The notes: a model not told the origin generated them from the sequence alone. A DNA stretch of 64,000 nucleotides from Lathyrus oleraceus (GCF_024323335.1 NC_066584.1:268266344-268330343), one strand, 5' to 3'. Counted from the first letter of the stretch, positions 14,152 to 25,629 are shown. Translations and numbers: made by a program.

Positions 14152-14428
14152 GCAACGGGTTCATCCGTTCGAACACAAAAATAATTAACTTGTATATTCT
14201 TTTCTCATCATCCCAATCATGTTTGCACAATAAATATTTCATGACAAATAACAATTTTATACAACAAGTGTGAAAAGGGCTCCCTAGGAGTACCTAGGAC
14301 GTAGTGGGTGCCTAACACCTTCCCATTGCGTAATTTACCCCTTACCCAGACTCTCTGATCTTTTCATTAGTTTTCTATGTGTAAAACTTCTTAGGCTTTT
14401 GTTCGCTTTTTAGCCAGTCCTTTGGATA

Positions 14429-14450
14429 AATAAAAGTGCGGTGGCGACTC
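14429..14450 (+). promoter_or_regulatory. Polyadenylation-like signal and primer-site-like motif near LTR end (A1)
   Basis: AATAAA (14429-14434) is followed by GTGGCGACTC (14441-14450), which equals the first part of the element primer site, about 70 bp before the LTR end. AATAAA or ATAAATAA plus GGTGGCGRCTC recurs near the ends of the G, A2, C and D LTRs. Confidence 0.5.
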
Positions 14451-14516
14451 GAATTCATTGTATGCTTTGCTTATGGTTTAATCAATAAATCATATAGCGA
14501 CGAATACACCGCTACA

Positions 14517-14521
14517 CAGAC
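14517..14521. repeat. Right target-site duplication of solo LTR A1 (CAGAC)
   Basis: Second copy of CAGAC, directly after the terminal CA of the LTR; it pairs with 9063-9067. Confidence 0.92.
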
Positions 14522-15735
14522 ATCAACAAATGAATGGGAGAAAGAAACCACGACAAGTCATCGAAAGATGATGAATGGGAAGAGAAACCACGACCAGACA
14601 TCAACGGACGAATGGGAAACACTCAACAAGACATCAACGGATGAATGGGAGAAAGAAACCATGACCAGACATCGAAAGATGATGAATGGGAAGAGAAACC
14701 ACGACTAGACGCCAACAGACGAATGGGAAGAGAGACTCAACCAGACATCAACGGATGAATGGGAGAAAGAAACCACGACCAGACATCGAAAAATGATGAA
14801 TGGGAAGAGAGACTCAACCAGACATCAACGGATTAATGGGAAAGCCTCAACCAGACATCAATGGATGAATGGCAGAAAGAAACCACGACCAGACATCAAA
14901 AAATGATGAATGGGAAGAGAAAGCACGACCAGAAGCCAATGGACGAATGGGAAAGACTCAACCAGACATCAATGGATGAATGGGAGAAAGAAACCATGAC
15001 CAGACATCGAAAGATGAGGAATGGGAAGAGAAACCACGACCAGACGCCAACGGACGAATGGGAAAGACTCAACCAGACATCAATGGATGAATGGGAGAAA
15101 GAAACCACGACCAGACATCGAAAGATGATGAATGGGAAGAGAAACCACGACCAGACGCCAACGGACGAATGGGAAAGACTCAACCAGATATCAATGGATG
15201 AATGGGAGAAAGAAACCGCGACCGGACATCGAAAGATGATGAATGGGAAGAGAAACCAAGACCAGACGCCAACGGACGAATGGGAAGAGAGACTGAACCA
15301 GACATCAACAGATGAATGGGAGAAAGAAACCACGACCAGACATCGAAAGATTATGAATGGGAAGAGAGACTCAACTTGACATCAACGGATGAATGGGAAA
15401 GACTCAACCAGACATCAATGGATGAATGGGAGAAAGAAACCACGACCAGACATCGAAAGATGATGAATGGGAAGAGAAACCACGACCAGACGCCAACGGA
15501 CGAATGGGAAAGACTCCACCAGACATCAATGGATGAATGGGAGAAAGAAACCACGACCAGACATTGAAAGATGATGAATGGTTAGAGAAACCACGACCAG
15601 ACGCCAACGAACAAATGGGAAAGACTCAACCAGACAATAATGGATGAATGGGAGAAAGAAACCACGACCAGACATCGAAAGATGATGAATGGGAAGAAAA
15701 ACCACGACCAGACGCCAACGGACGAATGGGAAGGA
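14522..15735. repeat. Satellite array, right block and boundary
   Basis: The same 111/114-bp satellite continues in phase after the A1 insertion. Units here are more diverged than in the left block, with private changes such as GGAATGGCAGAAAG and AGCACGACCAGAAGCC, as expected at an array edge. The last unit blends into single-copy sequence around 15735-15765, where ACATCGAAAGATGATG from the unit is followed by GTCTACTGACACC. From there the sequence is the 3' UTR of minus-strand element C. Confidence 0.95.
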
Positions 15736-16219
15736 CTCGATGTTACGGACATCGAAAGATGATGTCTACTGACACCAAAAAGAAAGGAGACCCACGCGGG
15801 GATCAGCATGACACTTACTGGGATCATAAGGATGACATCTACATGTGTCAAGACAAGGTAGACACTTGTTGGGGACTATTCTGGGGGAGTCAAGCTTTCC
15901 TTTCCCGAACATGTGTGGAAATAAACCTCTCTGGGGATTGTCAATTCTGCATGCTGTTTGTCAAGAGTAACTGCAGCAAATGTGCCATACAGATGTTGAA
16001 AAATGATCCGCCTCTGCTGGGGATATGATCCAATCCGGTTTAACACATGTATGCATATGTTTGATTTTCTATGGCGTAATGCTCCATACTGAATGGAAAT
16101 GCTATGCGTTTTGAGAATGCAAATGCAAATGATTACTACATGCAAGATGCACAGGGAGGAAAACTTCTGCCGGGAAGCAAATGATCACTCTGTGGAGCGC
16201 ACAAATCTGATTTAATCCT

Positions 16220-16830
16220 CCAACTCTGTGGGGAGACACAATAACTTTGCTGCGGATGCCTTGCTGATCTGACACACTAGGCAACAGAGAAACCAACTCA
16301 ACTGGGGAGTCACTGGCTGGGGAACACACCAACCTCTCAAATGTGCTAGGGAACAACACTGCTGCTGGGGGAAGGGATAAACCTCACTGGGGCGACCTCC
16401 ACTGAACCCGGTCCGCTTGGGGACTCCGCTGGGGAAATAGACAATTCCCACCTCTACTGGGGAAATAAAAATGTAAGCCTCCGCTGGGGAAACTGCCAAC
16501 TTCAGACTTGCTAGGGAAACATTCTCAACCCTGCTGGGGATAATAACCAATCTCAGGCCTGGTTGTCGAGGAAACACCGCTCTTGAATCCGTTGGGGATC
16601 GCAGCACACTTCAGGCTTGGCTGGGGATCTGACACTCCTCAGACATGTTGCGGATTACATTCTCAACCCTGTTGGGGATTAAAGCACTTTAGACCTGGCT
16701 GCTAAGGAATAATCTACCCACCGACACCTCCGCCGGGGATATAGCAACCTTCAGGCTCGCTAGGGAACTAACAATCCTCAGACTTGCTCGGGGAGATAAC
16801 ACTCTCAGACCACTCGGGGATATACGACCT
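16220..16830 (-). repeat. Degenerate array of reverse-complement primer-site copies (C 3' UTR)
   Basis: The plus strand repeats CTGGGGA-like motifs more than a dozen times. The best copies match the C primer-site region itself. CTGCTGGGGATAATA at 16531-16545 equals 15 nt of primer site plus downstream leader, and 16418-16441 matches the full primer site and flank with few changes. C is transcribed from the minus strand, so its RNA would carry sequence complementary to its own primer site. Confidence 0.7.
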
Positions 16831-17676
16831 ATTTGACACAGAACGCCCGTCGGCTAGTCGTGCACTGGCGCTCACCATCTAAGCACAGTGTCGGCTTTCC
16901 ACTTTTGAGAACTCCCATACTCATCAGGTCTCTTCTGATTCATCATCTTGCATTCTCGGCTTTTCTCTAGGCTTCGAGACAAACGACCTCCTCAAATCCG
17001 GGCCAACTCTCTAATCCTCAGACTTTGAAGAGTCTTCTTGATTACCCTCTAGGATCGTCGTCCTTCTTTCGCCGTCTTTTCACCGTTCTTCAATCCCTTG
17101 CCCCTGATTGGACTCTACGGGGATCTCTTGTCAAAACGCTTCACATCACAACCTGCAAGTAAGTGAGAACATCTAACAGCACCTGCAAAAGAGATCGTTA
17201 GATAAAAACGTGCCCCAGGCATGCCAAAATTTCAACACCTAGGTCACTCAACCTTCTGAATAAGATTTCATTTTTTCAATCCTAACATGCATTGGAAGGG
17301 ACCACTATGTCTCAAAATGCAAAGATTCTTTATCAAAACAAACGGATGTTTTTGCAATCAAATCGGTAATGAAGACAAAAACAAAATTATTTGACTAAAC
17401 ATACATTTATTGACTGACCAAAAGGGTGGCTCAGAACCGAGCAACACACATGAAGCAATCTCTGAAAAGAGGTGATTGCGCACAAAAGGAAAAATCTATT
17501 CTAATGGCAATGTGAAACCATGATCTTATCGAGTTCCAACTCGGTTACACCCCATGTTCTGCCTTCTGAACAAGACTCTGTTGACCGATCACTGCCAGGG
17601 ATTATCCATGATGTCTTAACCAAAATATCAACGATCATGCTGGACGCAGTTGTTTGTTTCATTCCCTCTTTTGCCT

Positions 17677-17821
17677 GGACCGCCCTTTCGGGTTTTCAAT
17701 CCACCGGGATACCCATTTTTGCCCAAGCCGCCCTTGTGGGGTTTTCGACTTGCCGGGTGTACAGTTTTTTCTTGTTATCCCTAATTTTTGCCCGAACCTT
17801 TTTTCTTTTCTTTTTGGTTCG
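17677..17821 (-). ncRNA. Conserved post-pol stem-loops (element C)
   Basis: Seen on the minus strand just after pol. SL1: CGAACC/GGTTCG, arms at 17793-17798 and 17816-17821. SL2: AAGTCG/CGGCTT arms (17746-17751 and 17725-17730) around AAAA, CCC, a 5-nt loop and GGG. SL3: GGATTG/CGGTCC arms (17697-17702 and 17677-17682) around AAAA, CCC, GAAA and GGG. Element D has the same layout with compensating changes. Listed as candidate structured RNA elements within the retroelement transcript, not as a separate RNA gene. Confidence 0.6.
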
Positions 17822-17885
17822 CCGGGATGCCCTTTTTTTGCCAGGACTCTTTTATTCTTTTCGTCCAACGGGTCTCTTTTACGAA

Positions 17886-19190
17886 GTATCTTTTAATTGC
17901 GTCCGCATTCACAGGGGATGGAAAATCCTCACCATCCATGGTCGTCACCAACAAGGCTCTTCTAGAGAAAACCTTCTTGACCACGAATGGGCATTCATAA
18001 CTGTGTGTCCACTTGCCCCTACGATCTCTGAGGAGGAAGGATCCTTTTCAACACCACGTCTCCCACATGATACGCACGAGGTCGCACTTTTCGGTCCAAA
18101 GCGCGTTTCGTTCACTGCTGGCACAACTGCCCCATGACGAATAACCGCCAACCTCTTTTCCTCTATTAGGCTCAACTCTGCGTACCGAGTCCTTATCCAC
18201 TCAGCCTCTTCTAATTTCTCATCCATCAGGGCTCTCCATGATGGAATCAGGACCTCAATAGGTAATACCACTTCCATCCCATACGAGCGAGAAAGGCGTT
18301 GCCCCAGTAGACGTACGCACCGAAGATCGATACCCAGGACACAAGCTTCGTACTCAGCCACCATTGTTGGTGCATTCAAATGTTATCCGGGCAACAAAAG
18401 GAATGTGGGATCCCTTTGGCGTAACCAAAGCATCACCAACTCTGCTTCCATTCACGCTAACGACCCCATCAAACATCAGAACCCGTTCGGATTCAGGGTC
18501 AGGCCCCTCCTCCGGTATCGGTTCCTCACAATCTTTAGATTTGAGAACCTCGAGATGTCCTCATCAGGGAACTCAAACTTTATCGGTAGATAATCCTCAA
18601 CGGGCTGCTGGGCGAGGTAATCAGACAGTACACTCCCCCTTACTGCTCTTTGAGAGGTATACTGTATATCAAAATCAATCAAAGTTATTTACCATCTCGC
18701 AACCCGTCCGGTCAATGTTGGCTTCTCATGCTGGCTTCTCAAATACATACTCAATCGGATCCATCTTGGAAATCCATAAAGTGGTACGAACCAGCATATA
18801 CTGTCTCAGTCGGCGAGCAGCCTATGCCAAAGTACAACAAGTCTTCTCGAGCAGTGAATATATTGTTTCACAGTCGGTAAACTTTTTTCTAAGGCAAATT
18901 GCATGCTCTTTTCGACCAAACTCGTCATGCTGACCCAATACACACCTCATAGACCCCTCGAGGACTGTCAAGTACAGATTTAACGGCCGTACCTCCACAG
19001 GGAGGCATCAGAATCGGAGGCTCCTGCAAATATTCTTTTATTTTCCAAATGCCCCTTGGTAATCCTTATTTCACCTGACCGTTTGATCTTTTCTTTTCAA
19101 CAGCTTGCATATGGGTTTACGCGTGGCTGTTAGATGAGATATGAACCATGAAATGTAGTTCAATCTACCTAAGAGACCAGGAACCTCTTT
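17886..19190 (-). pseudogene. Element C pol, 3' part: RNaseH, second RNaseH and integrase C-terminus, broken
   Basis: In the 5'-3' sense of the element this begins with the first RNaseH region (remnants matching D around KKFTDCES and RLRQYM) and passes the SDYLAQQPVEDY junction. It enters the second RNaseH (MVAEYEACVLGID) and then jumps directly to the integrase C-terminal part (YGMEVVLPIEVLIPSWRAL, then LSLIEEKR). Compared with D, about 1.15 kb is deleted, removing most of the second RNaseH and the integrase zinc finger and catalytic core. In-frame stops include TAG at 18822-18824 and TGA at 19071-19073 (both minus strand), each where D has Trp. It ends with the conserved TMDGEDF-SPVNADA tail. 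Confidence 0.85.
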
Positions 19191-20213
19191 TTCTATTTTC
19201 GGTTCAGGCATTTCTCGCATTCTTTTTTTCTTTTCTTTTTTTTTCCTTTTTTCTTCTTCTTCATTTTTTTTAGCAGGATCGACCTCGATTTCTTTTTTCC
19301 GCTCACAATAAGCCTCGGCAACTTACCGGACTGCACCCTGAAAGTGCACTTATCTGAATTCAAACTCCATTTGAACTGTCTCAACTGGTCAAACATGTTG
19401 GCCAAATTTACCCGATGCCCATCTCCTGTTCGGGACTTTGCTATCATGTCGTCAACATAGCATTCGATTCCACGATGAATCATATCATGAAACAAAGTCA
19501 CCATAGACCCTGATACATGGCACCGGCATTCTTGAGACCGAATGGCATCACCTTATAGCACAAAGTGCCCCACAGTGTGATGAACATTATTTTCTCCATA
19601 TCATCTGGCGACCTTTTCATCTGATTATAGCTAGAAAAGCCATCCATGAAGGAGAACACCGAGAACTGAGTTGTATTATCTACCAACACCTCAATGTGAA
19701 GTACTGGGAATTCATCTTTCAGACTGGCTCTATTCAATCTTGGCAGTCCACATGCATTCTCACATTCTCATCCTTTTTCAGCACCGGCTTCTGCTTCACT
19801 GGAGGACAGTTTTCTCTCAATGGTAGCTTGTGCACCGCGATATCGGTATCCAATCCTGGCATATCTTGATACGACCAGGCGAAGATATCTACACACTCTT
19901 TTCAACGGTTCCACCATTCTGCTCTTGACATTTTCCTCTGAAGCGGCCCTAACTTTCACTTCTTGACCTCCTCGGTGCCTGGATTAACAATCTCAACTCG
20001 CTCCTCGTGCGGTTGAATCACCTTCTCCTCTTGTTTCAACAACCTGGCTAATTCCAACAGATCACAATCTTCTTCGCCTTCTTCTTTGGCATGATAGATC
20101 GAATTGTCGAAGTCATACAGAGGTGTAACCGAATTGTTATCAATGAGATCAGGAGGATAGTCACTTTTGAGGTCGAAACAAGACAAATCAAAAGGAAAGA
20201 AAAATGAAAACAA
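19191..20213 (-). pseudogene. Element C reverse transcriptase, broken
   Basis: Contains the acidic lead-in (LARLLKQEEKVIQPHEE), the RT fingers/palm stretch (SFMDGFSSYNQM, then MPFGLKNAGAMY) and the catalytic YVDD box (CYVDDMIAKS, near 19455). The frame is interrupted several times between 19504 and 19960. Downstream of YVDD an A/G-rich tract (about 19228-19275) replaces the segment that in D reads EVDPAKVKAIQEM, turning the translation into a run of lysines. Compared with the D RT it is shorter and cannot be read through. Confidence 0.88.
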
Positions 20214-20413
20214 ACATTGCCATTTTTATTTATTTAAACTGCAAAAATAAATGAAAAACAGGGAACAACGCTTTTACTACAAAAACATCCATTTATTAAT
20301 GATGCAAAATGTTGCAAAATGAAACACATGAGGTGGCCCTTACAATGGACCAATACGTTTCGGGCAAAACGTATGGCTTTCATGCAAACAGAATTGAAAA
20401 ATAGAAATGTTAC
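20214..20413 (-). other. Probable spliced intron between protease linker and RT (element C)
   Basis: The upstream frame stops inside GAAGA|GTAA on the minus strand (stop complement at 20410-20412), the same donor-like sequence as in D. The next pol frame begins near 20213 after a T-rich stretch. An intron at this position is a known Ogre trait; splicing here is inferred from the conserved donor and the frame change. Confidence 0.55.
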
Positions 20414-20745
20414 TCTTCATGATGAGTGACAGTGATGATCTTTGAGGCCTTCCAGTTCCCTGGTACGCACGATTTTATCCACGAGTCCAGCTCGCAGTCA
20501 CTGTCAATCTCTCCACCTACTGTACAGGCGTGACCTGGATCCAGCATTCCAACACTGATGAACATGAACGGTTGACGATGTCTTCTATTTTGCCCAGACG
20601 AGTCTTGGTCTGGCTGATAGCCAACCCCGAACATATCTGCTTTTACCACAATGTCTATGATCTTTCCCCAGCCTAGGGCTTCTCCGTTCTTCACCTCCTC
20701 CATGGCCTGTTTGTTAGAAGAAATGAACAAATTCTTCTCTTTCAT
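20410..20745 (-). pseudogene. Element C protease-RT linker remnant
   Basis: A 111-residue frame matching D's 43968-44234 segment: GWGKIIDIVVKADMFGVGYQ, then IDSDCELDSWIK and a HHEE end at the intron donor. The protease core with its DTG active site, present upstream in D, is absent, so C has lost protease. GEALGWG has Trp where D has a TGA stop. Confidence 0.78.
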
Positions 20746-21685
20746 TGTCCATTTCCACCTCCGTCATTCTCTGAGTTGTTTCTCTCACCATTACACACCC
20801 ATTTGTAGCGACAGCCGCACAACAATTATCACCACCAGGGAAAGCTCCACTCTTCATCAGATGCCTCTGGACCACAGCCATTGGAGTTTTTAACTGATTC
20901 GCATCTGTCACCTCCATTTTTCTTTTGTCCTTCGACACCACATTCATCCCCACAGGACCATGCATTGGCACGGGGTCAGCATCAACATTTGGCGTCGGTG
21001 CAAAATCGATGGCTTTAGAATCCACCATATCTTGGACGACATGCTTAAAAGCTCTACAACCCTCAATGTTATGTCCGGGTGCCGCAGAATGGAATTCGCA
21101 CCTGGCGTTCTCATCGTAATTTGTAGGCCTTCGATGCAGTTCTATAGAAACCAATACCCTCGGCTGAACTAACCCAAGATCCCTCAACCTCTTGAACAGA
21201 AGGGTATAAGTCACGGGTGGCTTATCAAACTGACGATTCGTCGTCCCCTTCTTCACTGGGCACCCAACTTTCTATGCTCTCTGTTGAGGTGGCTGTTGTT
21301 GCTTTTGTACAGATGGATTACAAACAGGAGTAGTCACTGTAGCAGCATACGGGTGGTAACGCTCCTTACCATGTTCCTTTCTGGTATGCACACCACTGGA
21401 TCCAACCTCCTTCTTGTGCTGACTATTGCCATAGGGCTTCTTTACTTCGGACGACGGAGCGTTTCCCTGAATTTTCTCTGTTGTCAGCCATTTTTCAATC
21501 CCCTCCAACCTCTCAGCAATTGCTTTTTTCCCCAAGGCGAGCCCTTGAACGACATTGAACAACTCCCTCATCATTTCATTCAATTCGAGAATGTCGGCGT
21601 TGGGTGGATCCATCAGCTTGGATTTGTTGAGTCTGGCAGGATATCTGAGCGGAAGAGCTATGTGCACCTGGTTAGATACTGACAC
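20714..21685 (-). pseudogene. Element C gag remnant
   Basis: Two open segments in one frame (21272-21685 and 20714-21256), separated by a stop. The N-terminal part (ELNEMMRELFNVVQGLALG) resembles the start of D gag. It then joins a region equivalent to D's NYLKTCKIQNG, so the gag core of about 200 residues is deleted. The C-terminal part keeps a zinc-knuckle-like box (CEFHSAAPGHNIEGC, pattern C-X2-H-X5-H-X4-C) followed by FKHVVQDMVDSKAIDFAP. Gln/Pro-rich sequence precedes the box. It is in the same orientation as the rest of C. Confidence 0.85.
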
Positions 21686-22707
21686 CTACAAAACAGAAAA
21701 CAGGTTAATATGACTCACACATGCAATGTCTATCCGTATGGGGAAGATTCTGTCCTTCGATTCTGGCTTCATCGAGACGGATAATATTTCAACAATAACA
21801 TTCTGACATCAGGATGTCTCTCAACCAGAATCTCAATCAAAAATGGACCCTGAGTACGGATAGACATGGGTTAAATGTGAATGACTGCAAAATGGGCATG
21901 ATGCAGATGCATGAATGCAAGTCACTGTGCATCCTCCAAGTCATCTGAGGATCAACTGTACTGGACCGGTCTCTGAACTGATTACAATCATCTGAGGGCC
22001 CGAGTAACCATAAATCCAACTTGGGGAGTTCCGAAATAAGCGGAACCGGGGGATATACCACCATCATCACAGGAACATCCACTGAACGGATGACAACCAG
22101 ATCCTCTGAACAAGTACCTTTGGATTCAACCCAGGGATCCGAAATAAATGGAACCCGCTGATAAATCACGGACAACACTCCGGCGTCTCAGAGATAACTA
22201 TCCACAAATCCATCTGAACCATAGTCACCATCAATACTTGCAAATGATTCATTCCCGCCCCACTCACGGGTGTCATCTAGGCCAGGGTAAGGTCAAGAGA
22301 AACGCAGGATAAACAACCCTTTAAAGAATATCATCATATACACACTAGATGTATGCAACAATAATACCCCATCAGGATCTGAACTGCTCGTGATATCATG
22401 TTCCGCTAAGTGGCGCTATACCACCCGCTTCCCATGAATCAATCTATTCCTAGGTGTCCTAAAGTTCACTCATAGCCTGGGTATTGGGCCTTTTACCTCT
22501 TGTGACTCCCACCCTAACAGAGAAATAGATACACAGCCAACATAATCATAATATGATGCATGCAAACATATATGCACATATATACAGTCACAACATAATC
22601 ATAAATGCAGTAAGTAAAACAGTAAAAGCAACCACAACTATCCTAAAGAGCGCTAGGATTGACTCGCTTATGGAAGATGGACCAGCAAGAGGTCAACTTC
22701 TCTATTA
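21686..22707 (-). other. Leader of element C
   Basis: Roughly 1.0 kb between the primer site and gag with no convincing reading frame on the element strand. Its length matches the leader of D (about 1.1 kb). The extra ORF1 often described upstream of gag in Ogre elements is not evident here. Confidence 0.6.
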
Positions 22708-22725
22708 TCCCCAGCAGAGTCGCCA
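22708..22725 (-). other. Primer binding site of element C
   Basis: On the minus strand TGGCGACTCTGCTGGGGA follows the LTR end (CGACA) after the 2-nt spacer GC. The same 18-mer is the primer site in D (39647-39664) and G (28376-28393). Complementarity to the 3' end of a tRNA (tRNA-Arg is the usual Ogre primer) is from family knowledge. Confidence 0.85.
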
Positions 22726-23045
22726 GCTGTCGCATTACGAGAGAAACCGGCGGGAAAAGACACAGAGCCGCCACCGTGCGTTATTTATCCCAAAGGAGGG
22801 AAAGGAAACGCTCGAAGTAAACCTGAAAAGGAAATGGTCTTAGGACCAGAGATTGCAAGGATCGGGAGTCGGTTATGCGAAGGGAAGGTATTAGCACCCC
22901 TACGCATCCGTCGTACTCGACGGGATCCGCGCTCAAAAGAGTAAAAAAAAGGTTGCTAAAAGAAACTGCTCAAAACCGCACAAAATTGGAGTGAAACACA
23001 GGAAAGACGGAAGAAGCGGACTCGGCAGGACATCACATCCTGGGC

Positions 23046-23085
23046 CTACGTAGTTTGTCAGACACAAACATCAGAGTCGACGTAG
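23046..23085 (-). other. CTACG/CGTAG hairpin module in C LTR (copy with GTTTGT/ACAAAC inner stem)
   Basis: Plus-strand arms are CTACG 23046-23050 and CGTAG 23081-23085 outside, GTTTGT 23053-23058 and ACAAAC 23064-23069 inside. The homologous A2 copy has GTCTAT/ATAGAC instead: both sides changed and still pair. Two further C copies lie at 23132-23175 and 23592-23633. Confidence 0.6.
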
Positions 23086-23237
23086 TTCGGGGAAACGGGA
23101 AACGTGCTCGCTAGGACCTCGCATCCTATGCATACGTATCTTCTCTAACAAGAGGAAGAATCAGAGCACTCGTAGCTCGGCTAACGCACGCCAAACAAAA
23201 CGCTAAACGGAGACGCTGAGACGTCAAAGCAAACACA

Positions 23238-23460
23238 CAACAGGAAACGGAATGCCAATCGCTGGTCTTACATCCAACTCCACAAAAGAACACAGGAAAC
23301 CGAATGCCAATCGCTGGACTTACATCAGACTCCGAACAAAGAAACGCAAACAGGAAACCGAATGCCAATCGCTGGACTTACATCAGACTCCGAACAAACA
23401 AACACACACGGGAAACCGACTGCCAACCGCTGGACTTACGTCAGACTCCAAGCAAACAAA
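23238..23460 (-). repeat. Minisatellite in C LTR, four copies of about 55 bp
   Basis: Four plus-strand copies of (A)CAGGAAACCGAATGCCAATC followed by GCTGGACTTACATCAGACTC and CGAACAAACAAAC. On the element strand this is the same GGAGTCTGATGTAAGTCCAG module found in LTR A1 and A2, amplified independently here. Confidence 0.85.
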
Positions 23461-25629
23461 CAAGAAGAAAGAGGGTCTCGATTGCAACTGGGGCAAGAGA
23501 AAGGGAAGGTCTCAATCGCAACGGGGGCGAGAGAAAAGTAAGGATCAAAGTTAGTTGTCAGTCAAACTCGACAAGACATCGCATCTCGTGCCTACGTATC
23601 TCATCTGGACATGAAGAATCAGAGTTGCCGTAGTTCGGCTAAACCATTTCTGTTTGTCTTGTATTTTTTAGATGAACAACGTTACTACATAATCTACCGG
23701 ATGCTCGACCTTGGGAGACTTACTCACCTGTAGTAGAAGGAGTTAACGTGTTCTTAAGAGGGGATCAAGTTTGTTTGTGTTTTAGGAAAGCTCACGCAAG
23801 AAAGGAAGTCCTATACGAAGGAACCGTGCTACCTTAATTGACATGCAAACGAGAGACTATGCGAAGTCTAGCAATCCTATGGGGATACAATCACACCACA
23901 CAAAAACATATACAACATGAAGTAAACACACCAACAAGGGGGCTCAAACATCAAGAGTAAGGCTTTAGTCAAGGGGTCATATCAACCTCGACAAACAAGC
24001 CGGCTGGAAGGGTATCTGAGGGCTCTTAACCACTGATATTGACCGTCAGGGTGAGCAGATGAAAGGTGATGAGGATAAGACCTCATAGCTCTTAACCCGG
24101 GCCTGGGTGAGCTTTAATCAATGAAAACGTGGGAGTCCAGAATGTGGGACTCTACTCCACTTGACCGACTCTATATACAAAGGATCTTGGGTGTTTATTC
24201 AAAATGCATCAGCACGTAGTGCGAGCAAGATGAAAGACTCAACTGAATAGCAGGGGATGGATTGCACATCCCTTCTATCTGCCAATGCCTCTTCACTATG
24301 GAGGTCTTTGAAGTACATGGCACAAACATAAACAACCACAAACATTGCCTCTTATAGAGGACTTCAGCCAAATGCCTGCCAAACATAAACGACAGGGCTT
24401 CCAGACTACATGGAGTTAAAGGGATTACCTAAGTGGTATGCCAACCACAAGCAAAGCAAAGTTCAAATAATGAACTTAAAGCAGCTAAGGTACCTGTGTA
24501 AACAACCAAACAATCAGTATAGTATTCAGACAAACTATCAACAGACAAACAGACAGTGGTTCCAATAGACACAACAAGTCAAGCCAACAAGTAAACAACT
24601 CAAGTGAGTTCATCTCCCAGGAACCTACAACACAACAAATGTTAGTGGAACAAAGCATTTTGCATCTCAATTTATGAGATCAACATCAACCATCAAGACT
24701 AGAAGCTTGAACCTGAAATGCAAAACTCAAAAGATCAGTACAAACCACTAGCACCAAGGCTAGGGTCAAAGGTAAGGAAAAAAGTCAAAACAGAAACCAA
24801 TATTCAACATAAAGCATGTTTAATCAATCCTGAACATGTCCTAAAAAGGACCGAGTCAAAAGCATTAGGCAAGGCCATGATTCAACCAAGAGAAGGCAAG
24901 GCAAGCAAAAGGTGCATACAATTGGTCATCAAGAATCAAAATTCCATATTAAAACAGAAATGACTCAAACAATCCTGGAAATTTTTATGAGCATAAAACG
25001 TGTCAAGCACAATCATCATGCCAAAAATTATAATCAGAGAAGCTCAATTGATATGGAAATGGAATTAAATAAGATCAACATCAAATAGTGTGACACACAT
25101 TGTCACACCACACAATCATGTACCTAAAACAGGGATGGAAAATGAGAAAAACACCAAACCAAATCTCACAAGTCATGTATTATGTTGGGAATCAGCATTC
25201 AAAATTTCATGGCAATTGGAGAATTATTGAGCATTTCACATCAATTTGAATGAGGCATGGTACAAATGCATACATGTTCAAAGAATTCAGCACTACTTAA
25301 TTTCCAGAAATGACAAAATCATAAAATCACAACCAAAAAATAAAAGACATCCATATGATCATGAGATAAAAAATTGGGAATTAATTGGCATCATTTTGTA
25401 TTTTTTATGATTTTTGGACTAAGCATGAGATAATGAAATAATAATTGAAAACATGGAAATAATGAAAATGAATTATGAAATTTGGAAATGGCATCAGCAG
25501 GATTCGAAGTGAGGATGCAGGCGCGCTACATGAAACGGTGTCGTTTTGGTTAATGAAGGACATCAAAAAAAACATGAAAAGTTGGAAAGGCCTTCGCTGA
25601 GGATCGAATAGTGGTTGGCCAAAACGCTG

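Larger units (their letters stand above)
9068..14516 (+). mobile_element. Solo LTR A1 of an Ogre-like retrotransposon, inserted in the satellite
   Basis: A 5,449-bp sequence begins TGTAAGACCCC and ends CACCGCTACA. It is flanked by the 5-bp duplication CAGAC and interrupts the satellite. It has no primer site, gag or pol, so it is a single LTR left by LTR-LTR recombination. The same start (TGTAAGACCCC) and end (CGCTACA) occur in the LTR of element F. Long stretches align with LTR A2 (28913-33699), for example around 9514 and 29250. Inside are a TATA box near 10220, a perfect hairpin at 11004-11034, a local tandem repeat at 13261-13486, a CTACG/CGTAG hairpin at 14111-14151 and a polyadenylation-like AATAAA at 14429. 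Confidence 0.93.
15736..17885 (-). other. 3' UTR of element C
   Basis: Non-coding stretch between the end of pol (about 17886) and the satellite. The pol-proximal part holds three stem-loops (17677-17821) that also occur in D, two of them in F. The part at 16220-16830 is dense in CTGGGGA-type motifs spaced some tens of bases apart, which on the element's own strand read as reverse-complement copies of the primer site. Near 15780-15870 the sequence looks single-copy. I see no gene here; open frames on either strand are low-complexity. Confidence 0.75.

Noticed and set aside
17520..18137. 205-codon plus-strand frame.
   Set aside because: It is antisense to element C's pol end and stem-loop region; its content is explained by the minus-strand element.
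18364..18933. 189-codon plus-strand frame.
   Set aside because: Antisense shadow of C's RNaseH region, whose minus-strand translation matches D.
22700..22730. A tRNA gene, suggested by the tRNA-complementary 18-mer.
   Set aside because: Only the 18 bp of primer complement is present, with no tRNA arms around it; position next to the LTR end marks it as a primer site.
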